From Halichondria panicea (taxonomy: Eukaryota > Porifera > Demospongiae > Suberitida > Halichondriidae): DNA of 64,000 nucleotides. Positions 13,201-25,200 of the stretch are shown piece by piece (within the stretch, counting starts at the first letter, position 1; each line of letters starts with the position of its first letter). Location of the stretch: assembly GCF_963675165.1 (NCBI RefSeq), contig NC_087380.1, forward strand, positions 2,285,803-2,349,802, in the 5' to 3' direction. Made by a program: the position numbers and the translations under genes. The notes beneath the pieces were generated by a model. It saw nothing but the letters and a program-made list of their open reading frames with translations. It did not search any database and had not been told where the DNA came from.

Positions 13201-16200
13201 AATGGCACAATGGATACATTGTAAAAGAAATATTATACATGTACAGATTGTAGCATCAACTGTGCTCTAGGTCTACAGCTACTCAGCTAGTACCAAGTCT
13301 TGTCTTCAATCAGTTATCTATTTTTATGACAGGTCCACAGCTACTCAGCTAGTACCAAGTCTTGTCTTCAATCAGTTATCTATTTTTATAACTCGGTGCG
13401 CATGCGCAAGCGAGGTATACAGTAGACTAGTGTGTTTGTGTGTCTGTCCTGTGTAGACTGCTACAGCTGCTCAAGGATCAATGAAGTCCAAGTAAGAGTT
13501 TCTATAGGCTTCTAGTCATGTTTTCTTGGATTTCAATTCGTGGATTTGCAAAATAATGCTTCGTTCTCGGGTTATGCCTAGTTTTGCTTACTTGGAATGC
13601 CTTTTCAGAAGAGTGCGTAGCAAAACTTGTCTACGGAGTCCGAGTGTTGCTACTCAACTTAGTAGTTAGCTTTGCACTAGAACGGTAGCTGCAAGAGTGA
13701 GAAGAGAGCTGCAAGGCTCTGCTGATGCAACCAATCGTTTTAGACTTGACTTTTTGGCATCGATCGTTTTTAATAACAATCATGGTCGATCATTACCCAC
13801 TCTTTGAGTTTCCCTGTGATTCCTGGATTCTGGCTTTGCATGCAGCAAAATAAACATATTCATCATGATATAATGTGTGTATAAAATTATATAAGCTTAA
13901 TGTCAGACTGAAGGGCAGAGGAGAGCCACCTAATAATTATAACCGTATAAACCAACAATTTGGGCCCAGTACAATAAGGCCACCCCCGAACAGAAGGAGT
14001 GCCCTGGCTGAGGAGAGCACCCCCCCCCCTGAGCGGGTCCCTAATAACTTATTAAACCTCTTTAATCGAGCCGGCTGTGCCCCAGCCCGAGCTCGTGGTG
14101 TGAAACTAAAGCGGCCTCCTCACCACCCCTAGAAGCAGGTGGAAAGGGGAGGGCGGAGGGAAAGAAACAGCTACTCAGAACGCTTCTCAACCAAGGTAAA
14201 CTGATACTGCACGTGGTTGGCAACTGCACTGCGCATGCGCAGTCCATTACCTGACCCATCCACACCCAAGCACCTCAGCCCTTCTGCTGCCATTAACCAT
14301 TGTTTAGTGCACACCCAAAACACACTATTATGTTATGTGGCTTTGACATCTCCACCGAGGCATCAGCACTCGCGGTGCGGTGCTTTAATTTATTTTATTT
14401 TATTAAAGGTTCAGCAATTAATGCTAGGATACAATAAATAGCTATAAAGCTAGGGTGAAGTGTGTCCTATAATACATTTTAATACTTACAACATGTCAAC
14501 TAAGTGAGAATAGAATACAAATATGTCTTAAATGAACAGCACAGTCTACTAAAGCAAATTCCTTGTGGCTAACAAGCTTATTCTGATTCAGCTATATTTG
14601 TGAGTCTTATATCAAGTACTAACCTCACTTCTAAAATTCCATTTCTTCAAACAGACTCTCATAGCGAATCTCTGAACTTTTTCTAGATTGTTGATTTCCG
14701 ACTTTTTTTTTTTTTTTTATAATAATTCTGCAAAATGCATGGATACACTAGTAACATATTACGCTAACCTAATGTGTGCCCTGTATATATTACTTACAAT
14801 AGCGAGTACAAATTAAAAATAAAGACTAATATTATACTAATGCAAGTGACAGAGTACATTTCTCTTAAATGACAAAATCGATGTACTTTCCTGCAGCTCC
14901 AGTGGTAATTCATTCCACACAGATATTGCTTTTGGGAAAAAAGAGTTCGCATATGCATTTGTTCTGCAAATTGGTCTTTCAAACTGTATATTTTTTGTGC
15001 TTCTTAGATTGAGAGGGCATACTCTTCTTTCCAGTGGTGGATCAGGGAATTTAAAGTTACCATTTATTACCTGGTAAAGGTATGATAGCTTCAGGTACAA
15101 TCTTCTTGTAGAAAGGGACGGTAGGTCCACAGTATCTAATAGGGAGTCGTAGTCCATATTCCAAAGTTTTGTGCAGATTTTAAGGGCAAACTTTTGTACT
15201 TTTTCTATTTTGTGAGAATTTGTTTTTTGGTGTGGATCCCAAACAGGGGCAGCATATTCCAGTTTTGATCTCACAAGGGAGATGTAGAGTTGTCTTAAAC
15301 ATTCTAGTGACGAGTGGCCATAGAACTGTCGGTAAATTATACCAACCTGCTTGCAGGCATTTCTGCACATTTCTTCTATGTGTTTTGACCATGAGAGGTC
15401 GTGAGAGATCCACACGCCAAGGTACTTGTAGTGGTCAACTTTAAGTAGGGGACGTCCACTGATATTGAGACACATGTTGGGAAGTGGTGGGCTGAATTTT
15501 CTTGATATAGTCATGTATTTACACTTGCTTTGGTTAAACAAGAGTACATTTCTTTCAGACCATGCTTGGAGTTGATCAATATCTCCTTGCAATTTTATAT
15601 AATCTTCAGGAGATTGAATAGGATGGTAAAGAAGAAGATCATCAGCATAGAGCAAGAGACTTCCTTCATTTTGATGTAGATCGATGTCATTTATATAGAT
15701 TAGGAAAAGAAGAGGTCCCAGCACCGAACCCTGGGGAACTCCTGACACAACCTCCGAGATATTTGATGACTTTCCATTTATTATGACATATTGTGATCTA
15801 TTCCTGAGGTAGCTTGCTACCCAAGATACCAGGTGGGGATCTAGGTTCAGATTGGTTAGCTTACTCATCAATATCAAGTGAGGAACCTTGTCAAATCCTT
15901 TTTTGAAATCAAAAAAGACTGCACATACACTCTGACCATCTTCAAGCAGTTTGTGCCAATTGTGCACTGCCGTAAGCAGCACACCTGTGGTGGATTTTCC
16001 TTTATTGAAACCCCATTGTTTATTTGAGAGGAAAGATATATCTTTTAGCTGTTCTAAGATTTTACTATACATATGTTTTTCCAGGAGCTTTACAAGAATG
16101 GAGAGTAGCGATATAGGGCGATAGTTTAAGGGATCAGACTTGTCGTTTGATTTGGGTATTGGAGTGACATGAGCCAATTTCCAGTCGTATGGCAGTTCAC

Positions 16201-19200
16201 AGTTTTTTATCGATATATTGAAAAGCATTGTTATACTTGGGGTGATCGTTTCAGCAGTAGCCTTTAGCATTTTGGCGGAGATTCCATCAGGACCATTTGC
16301 TTTTGTGGTGTCTAGATTTGATAACAGGTTGAATACTTCATCTTCTGTGCAGCGTAAGTTCTCAGGTAAGTCTCTTGTTGGTTGTTTAAAGGAATTTGGG
16401 TCAAGAGGAGGAAGTGAATGGTTGAAATTTGCATAAAACTGTTTGTTAAGGACCTGGGCCTTTTCTTCATCCTGTTCGATTTTGCAGCCATTTACTACAA
16501 GACATGGGATAGAGCTATCTGATTTTCTCAGGTATTTCAGAGCTGTCCAAAATTTTTTTGACTGAGGCTTGAGGGTGCTAAAAAAATCTTGCTTACTCCG
16601 TCTGAGAGTGGTCACAACCTTATTTCTGATCTGTTTGTAGGTTGCAAAATCAGAGGGTTTGTTGTATTTTCTGGCAAGTCTGTAGTAATAGTTTCTCTTT
16701 TTGATATCTCTTATTATATTTTTCGTTAGCCAAGGAAGATTCTTTCGGGTTACGATTTCTGCTGTGGGAATACAATTTCTCATAGTAGTCATGAATACAT
16801 TCTTCCACTCTTTCCAGGATGACTCAACAGAACTTGGGTGTATGAAGCTGGTAAGATCAAATGTGAAATGGGTTCCACACAGAGGAAGCGTATTCCAGAT
16901 GTGGTCTCACAAAGGATGTATACAACTTTAATAGTGTTGCTGGAGAAGAATTACCTGAGAACCGGCGATGTAGGAGTAACTTCCTTGTTTTATTGCAGAT
17001 GGTATTGATATGAGTGTGCCAGCTCAAGTCAGCCGACGTGGTATTCCTAGGTATACTTGTAGTTAAAAACCTGCTGCGGTACATATAGCCATTTAAAAGT
17101 AGAGTTGGGGCCTTCAATGAGCGCAATGTTTTCTTAGAAACAGACATAAACTTACACTTGCCAAGATTGAATTCTGGTGTTCAAGACTTCTATAATGTCA
17201 TTTTGGAGATCTACGTAGTCATTAGAAGATGTAATAACTCTGTACAAGGCCATGTCATCAGCAAACATATTAAGCTTACTGGCTTGAGAATAAACATCTG
17301 TGACTTGGTTTATGTACGTAATAAACAATAGTGGACCCAAAACCGACCCTTGGGGCACACCTGAAAGAACATGTAAGCTGCCTGAGTTACTGCCATCAAT
17401 GGTTTGTATAGTCACGTCTTTGATATATATATAGTGTACCTCGGCCCTCAGCTGATCCCACTTTTCTTTTTATTGGCTGTACTTAGCCCTGTCTCTTAGG
17501 GTATATACAAGCAGCAAGTTGTTGCTGTCAGTTTTGAAAATTACCAGTTCTGTCTGACATGGTGATTTCTGCTTCTCTACTGAAAAACATTCGCTTTGGC
17601 CGGACCTGTGCCTTCATTGGAATGAACTCTGATTGTACTCTAGCTTCTACTTCTGCAGGAACCACTCTGCAACAAAACATAGCTGCATAGGTACCGAATG
17701 CACATGGTCAAACTGATTTGGATCCCATTGGATAACTAGATAGAAACATTGTATCCTCAGTCATATAATCCCTGGGAATTACGAAATTACTAATAATTTC
17801 CCCTAACCACATAGATACCTCATGCCCATGACTTTACCTATTTAGTAAATAATAAATGGAATTACTCTCCTCAATGTCCATGTATGAAAATGTACACACC
17901 ACAGCTGTGGACTGTAAACCTCCTCCGTCTTCATATACTTTTGCGTCTTTATTGCCTAGTATAATTATATATATGCGGCAGTCAGAGTGTTTATATCCCA
18001 AGATCGTATAGTTTGTTCATGCAGGTATTGTATTTATTGACAATGCGGCAGACTATATTCTTCCCAGCTAATTGAGAGATCTTATACACACACACCCATG
18101 CATGTGTAGACATTGATGAATGCTCTGGTGATACTCACGGCTGTGATCATAATATCTGCACCAACACTCCTGGATCATACACCTGTGCCTGCAACTCAGG
18201 ATATCGACTTGCTGCTGATGGAAGAGGATGTAAGTTTATTCAGGTTTCTCTTCATTATGAGTTAATGCATAGGTGCCAACTGTCCCAGATTTGGAGGCTT
18301 TGTCCTGTGTCCTGTCCGAAAATTGCTATATATTTACCTGAAATGTCCCGGATTTTCAAGGTTGCTGCTCCCGAGCTGAGATAATACAGTCCAAAGAAGC
18401 TCAAAAACTACTGAAGCTATGGCTTGAAAGCTTAAATCATGAACAGAATTCAGTTTTTGTACTATGCTGTCCGTCTATCGCTACGATCAAAATATTGGTT
18501 AGAAAATAGAGGTGGGGCTGCTGCACTGTTTTGCAGTTTTTGTGGGTGGGGCCCTCCAGGATGATCATACTGAGCATGCGCAGAAAGCAACTGTTAATAA
18601 TAAATCTGTCTCCTCCTAATTTTTTGTCCCGGAAATTTTCTTTGTAGGTTGGCACCTATGTTAATGACATTATTACTCACAATTATGTGCTAAGATATTT
18701 TGGGTAATCATTAGCTGTATGTCTGCCTATACAGGTGATGATATTAATGAGTGTACTGGATCCAACAACTGCCAGCAAGTGTGTACCAACACTGAGGGAT
18801 CGTTCACTTGTGGATGTGAGGCAGGATATGTGCTAGACAGTGAAGGAGCAACTTGTTCTGGTATACGTATATTGTGTTTATTGTGTGCATTTCATCTAGT
18901 TATGTTCTCACAGGAATCACCTGCTCTGAATCTGCTGTCCGCAGTGATATCGCTGGCAATGGGATGTTTGTCTACTCCAGTGGCAGCACAACTCCACCTT
19001 TTGACTATGGAACAACAGCTACGTATCAATGCAACGATGGATATAGTCTAGCAAGTGGAGACAGTGTGAGGACATGCACTGGTGATGGTACGAGTACAGT
19101 GGGAGAGTGGAATGGTACTGCACCAGTTTGTTCAGGTATTGTATTTGCGGCAGACTATTTCTCCCAGCTAATTGAGAGATCATATACACACACACACACA

Positions 19201-22200
19201 CACACACACATGCCACACAACACATACACACACGTGTGTGTAGACATTGATGAATGCTCTGGTGATACTCATAGCTGTGATCATAATATCTGCACCAACA
19301 CTCCTGGATCATACACATGTGCCTGTAACTCAGGATATCGACCTGCTGCTGATGGAAGAGGGTGTAAGTTTATTCAGCTTCATTATGAGGGTTAATGACA
19401 TTATTACTCACGATTATGTGCTAAGATATTTTGGGTAATCATTAGCTGCATGTCTGCCTATACAGGTTATGATATTGATGAGTGTACTGGATCCAACAAC
19501 TGCCACCAAGTGTGTATCAACACTGAGGGATCGTTCACCTGTGGATGTGAGGCAGGATATGTGCTGGACAGTGAAGGAGCAACTTGTTCTGGTATACGTA
19601 TACTGTGTTATATTGTGTGCATTTCATCTAGTTGCATTCTCACAGGAATCACCTGCTCTGAATCTGCTATTGCTGGCAATGGAATGATTGTCTACTCCAG
19701 TGGCAGCACAACTCCACCTTTTAACTATGGAACAACAGCTACGTATCAATGCAACGATGGATATAGTCTAGCCAGTGGAGACAGTGTGAGGACATGCACT
19801 GGTGATGGCACGAGTACAGTGGATCAGTGGAGTGGAACTGCACCAGTTTGTTCAGGTATTGTATTTGCGGAGTATTTCTCTCAGCTAATTGAGAGATCTT
19901 ATACACACACACACACGTGTGTAGACATTGATGAATGCTCTGGTACTGCTCATGGCTGTGATCATATCTGCACCAACACTCCTGAATCATACACCTGTGC
20001 CTGCAACTCAGGACATCAACTTGCTGCTGATGGAAGAGGATGTTAGTTTAAATCTTGTATTAACTCTTCCATAGGGTTAGAGGTCACCAATACTGTACTA
20101 ACTAATGCTATTGTTTTATACGAGTGGCTATAATGTTATATGTTTTTGTATCGCACAATTAATCAGCATTTAGTCGAGGTATGGATAGTAGTAAGCATAA
20201 TGTTTTCAGAGCAATTATGTTTGCTTATCTAGCACTATGGTAGTACTATTTCTGCCTACACAGGTGATGATATTGATGAGTGTGTTGTACCCAACATCTG
20301 CCACCAAGTGTGTACCAACACTGAGGGATCATTCATCTGTGGATGTGAGGCAGGATATGTGCTGGACAGTGACAGAGCATCATGTTCTGGTACACTGGTA
20401 TACTTTTAAATATGTATCCAAACCTATCATGTAATTTCTAGCTCTCTGTGATGACATCACCCTCACCAATGGAAGAGTGACCTATGGCCCAACCTCTTCT
20501 CCAAGACTGGAAGGAACCACAGCCACTCACAACTGTAATTTTGGTTATGTTCGATTTGGTGAAGAGGAGAGAATATGTCAGTCGAACAGAACCTGGAGTG
20601 GAGATGTTGTTACTTGCAATGGTATATGGTGTAAAGAATCCGTATTGTTCATTTACTTTGTCTTATAGCCATCATCTGTCCACCTGTTGCTGACTCTCCC
20701 TATGGCTCAATATCTTACTCTCCAAACACTTCCCCATACTTAATTGGAACAAATGCAAGGTACACTGTCACTTGCCCTCCTGGACAGGAGAGGAGAGGAG
20801 ATGGTGGGAGGAATTGTTTTGGTGATGGAAGTAGTACCATGGGGGCGTGGACTGGAACTGCTCCCATCTGTGCAGGTTTGTAATGTGCCGTCCATACTGT
20901 TGTTCATTCACAATAATTCAGGTCAATCAGTCTTTTTGTCGCGTCAAGGAATAACCTATACTACCAACAACAGTAACATTCTAGTAACCAAAATTGGATC
21001 AACGGATGACACTGCCTTGACCTGTCACACTGACTCACCCACCTGTTGTATACAAGGTTCAGGTGAATGGCTGTTTCCTAGTGGACAGAGAATTGCCGAG
21101 AATAGAAATGGTTTTTCCTTGACTAGACGCTATCAAGTACTCAGACTCTATCGTCGAGGTAATACCCAGACTCCACTGGGACACTACTGCTGTAGAATAC
21201 CTGATAGCTTGGGTAGAATGGCAAGTATTTGTGCTAATCTTATAGGTAAGTTAACACTAAACTGTGTCCATGTATTACTGTTACTACTACAGCCAACACC
21301 ATTCGATGCCCCTCTAACTCGGTGATGGCTCCCACTAATGGGATCGTCTCATACTCTAGTCCAGAAGAAGGTGGCAGTTACGTGTATGGAACTGTGGCCA
21401 CCTTTTCCTGTTCCCCTGGTTTTAGTCTTAATGGTACCTCAACTAGAACATGTGAGACTGAACAGGGAACATTTAGTGGCACAACCCCATCTTGTATTGG
21501 TGAGATATACAGTCATAATAATGTACTGTAATTACGTCACTACATAAAATCACAGCAATCACCTGCTCTGCTCTCACTATTGACAACGGAATGATTGTCT
21601 ACTCTAGTGACATGACTGAACCTTATGACTATGGAACAACAGCTACGTATGAGTGTGACACTGGGTATGAGATAACAGGTGGAGAAAGTGAGAGGACCTG
21701 TACTAGCGATGGTAGCAGTTCAGTGGGTCAGTGGAGTGGAACTGCACCAGTTTGTTCAGGTACTTGTAACGTAGTACTCTTGACTATAGGAGAATTGACT
21801 TTTAATAGCTGTCTTGAACAATAAAGAACACGCACGAATAACACAACTTAGACACAAAACTGAACTGTTTTAAATACAAAACAAAAACAGTTCTAGAACA
21901 AACCAGAACAATACATAGAATAGTCCAGAATTGCTTAGTGTAAGAATACTCTAGAACAACTAAGATATTTCTAGTCAGCACATAGTTCAACTTGACCACA
22001 GATTGAGTGTTTGTGGTTAGTGGCTACTAGGAGTACGCCACATCCCTCCCTCCTAAAAGGGGGCCAGCTCGTGACAGTCCATCAGCATTGCCATTCGAAA
22101 CTCCTCGACGATGGGTGATTTCCAGTTGATAGGGCTGAATAGCCAGCGCCCAACGCGTCAATCGGGCATTCGCGTTCTGCATCTTGTGTAACCAGGCGAG

Positions 22201-25200
22201 AGGTTGGTGGTCCGTCTGTACTTCAATTTTCCGACCATAAAGGTATGTATAGAAGATCTTAAGAGCCCACACAACCGCCAAGCACTCCTTTTCTATTGTT
22301 GCGTAATTCCTTTCCCTCGGCTGCAACTTCCGACTTGCAAATGCGATTGGGTTTTCTTGTCCTTCCGAATCTCGCTGACTCAAAACCGCCCCAAGGCCTC
22401 GTTCTGATGCATCAGTTTGTAACAGAAACTGTTTGTTTGGATCGAATACCTCTAAGACAGGATGCTTCAACAGAGTCTCCTTCAAAGCTATGAAAGACTG
22501 ATCACATTCACCGGTCCAGATAACCTTTTCTGGTTTCTTCTTTCGAGTGAGGTCCGTTAACGGCACTGCAATATCCGCAAAGTTGGGGGTGAATTTCCGG
22601 TAGTATCCTACTAGTCCAAGGAAAGCTCGTACATCTTTCTTGGTCTGTGGACGCGGATACTCTGCTACTGCTTGCAGCTTCTGTGGATCGGGCCTAACTT
22701 TGCCACCACCAATCACATGTCCCAAATAACGAACTTCCCGTCGTCCAAACTGACATTTTCTCGGTTTCAGGGTCAACTTGGCAGCTTGCAGACGTTCTAA
22801 CACCACCTGCAAGTGTTGTAGGTGCTCTTCCCAGGATTTGCTGTACACAACCAGATCATCGATATAGCAACCTGCAAATTCTTCGCATCCTTCCAGCACT
22901 CGATTCATTGTCCTCTGGAAAGTGGCTGGAGCATTGTGCAACCCGAAAGGCATCACTTGAAACTCGTACAGGCCAAACGGTGTTGTAAAAGCTGACTTCT
23001 CTTTAGAAGATTCCTCAAGGGGTATTTGCCAATAACCTTTCGCTAAGTCCATGGTGGTGATGTATCTAGCAGGTCCAATGTTGTCAAGTAGCTCCTCAAT
23101 GCGTGGCATAGGATAAGCGTCAAAGCGAGCCACTTTGTTAAGCTTTCTATAATCCACACAAAACCGCACAGATCCGTCTTTCTTGCCAACCATTACAATA
23201 GGTGAAGCCCATGGACTGGTAGAAGGTCGAATGACATCGGCTTCCAGCATCTTGTGGATCTCTTCTTTCACTACCTCCCTCCTTGAGTAAGGTACACGGT
23301 AGGGTCTCTGTTGTATTGGAGTCTCGTCCGCCACAAATATCTCGTGCTCTGCAATCGTTGTCCTTCCCGGGGCTGGACCACACACTGCGTCAAACTCTTG
23401 CACCAGTGACAACAGTTGCTTTCGCTCTTCTGGATTTAAGCCAGGGGTTTGGATCTCGGTCACATCGAACAGTGTCTCTTCAGGTTCCCACAAACTCAGG
23501 TTGGTCAACTCTTCCTCGTCACACTCGTTCCCTTCCTCCATTATCGACATCAGATTTGGGACTGGTTGCGTTGGACACTTCCACAGCTTCAAGAGGTTGA
23601 TGTGGTATATCTTCTTCTTCTGCCTCCGCCCTGGTGTGGCTACTTCATAGTCCACTGGAGTAACAGCACGAAGTACTTTATAGGGACCAACCCATTCCAA
23701 CTTGAGCTTATTCTCATCTTTGGGTAGCAAAACCAAGACTTGATCACCGGCCTTCAGCTCTCGTTTTTTGGTACCCTTGTCATAGTACCTCTTCTGCTTT
23801 TGCTGGGCTTTGCTTGTAGTCTCCTGCACAATCTCCATCATTTCTTCCAAGCGATCTCGCATCTGGACCACATGAGCAATTACTGGGAACTCTGGTGACC
23901 TCTCCTCTGTCCATCCCTCTCGTATTACGTCGAGTGGTCCTCGCACTCTATGCCCGTACAACAGCTCAAACGGTGAGAATCCAGTGCTCTCCTGTGGGAC
24001 TTCTCTATAAGAAAAGAGCAGATATGGAAGGTACTCGTCCCAATCTTTCTGGTTCCGGCTCGTAAACTTCCGAAGCATTGACTTCAAAGTTGCGTTAAAA
24101 CGCTCCACCAGCCCGTCGGTTTGAGGGTGGTATGGAGTTGTTCGGATCCTGGTGATCTGCAGAGCCTGGTACATCTCGTCTAGCAATGAAGACATAAAGT
24201 TAGTTCCTTGGTCAGACAGCACCTCCTCAGGAACTCCAACTCGAGTAAAGAGCAAAAGTAGCTCTCGTGCAACACGTGTAGCTTCCACACTTGGCAATGG
24301 AATTGCCTCAGGGTATCGAGTGGCATAGTCACAGATAGTAAGGATATACCGATTCCCTCGTTGCGTCCTTGGCAGTGGCCCAACAATATCCATTGCTATC
24401 CTTGAAAAAGGCTTCTGAATCAATGGCATTGAGACCAGAGGAGCACGAGCTGGCCTCCTTCCACGACTTCTTTGACAAACTTCACAGGTAGTACAATACT
24501 CCGTTACCTCCTTGAAAACACCAGGCCAATAGTATCTCTGGAGTACTCGGTTTCGGGTTTTAGTGACGCCTAGATGGCCAGCTGTAGGCACATCATGCGC
24601 CAGTCGTAATACCAGTTGTCGGCACTGAGTCGGTAGCACCAACTGCTCGACTGCCTGCACTCCGTCTTTTCCTCGTTTTCTCGGTTGCCAGTGACGATAC
24701 AGCAGTCCATCCTTCCTATAGAAGAAAACATTCTCTCCTTCGGTTCCATCTTCGGGTTGGAAACTTGCATAATCACAAACTTTTACTAGCGTTGCGTCGC
24801 TTTCCTGCCATGCTTGAATTTGTTCTTTCGAAGCATCTAAGGGGGACACTGGTTCTGTATTCATCTCCTCTTCTAACGTAGAGGTATTTTCTGCCATGTC
24901 CTCCCTCCTAAGATTTTCATGCTCTTCAGAGGCAAGGTTTGCCTCTGGAACTTCTAGCTCCAACGATTGATCAAATAGCTCTGACAATACGGCTTGTTCG
25001 TCCAGATCCATCAGATCATCCATCGATTTCGATTCTCGTATCTTCTTTTGAGACCTAGTCTCCACCATGTATCCGGTATCTGAAGACTTCCATCCACTTC
25101 TGATATCGTAGAGGTCTCTTCCAAGGAGTACTGGTACCGGTAGGCTAGGGGCAACAGCAACGTTTGCTTTCCTGGTATAGCCTCCTAAAGCGATCTCTAC

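Larger units (their letters stand above)
14560..17440 (-). mobile_element. Older LINE fragment, split by a younger LINE
   Basis: Minus strand. 17440-16863 encodes [28 protein letters not shown] and the thumb region up to SSVWNPFH. After the inserted element the sequence resumes at 14702 with [20 protein letters not shown], the expected continuation of the same protein. It is truncated at 5' and degenerate: a frameshift lies near 17150, and stops occur beyond about 14620. The family was not assigned beyond a non-LTR reverse transcriptase of general Jockey/CR1 type. Confidence 0.75.

Noticed and set aside
13875-14132. Proline/arginine-rich 85-codon frame in the transposon island
   Set aside because: Low-complexity, no homology recognised, no splice context; not supported as a gene.
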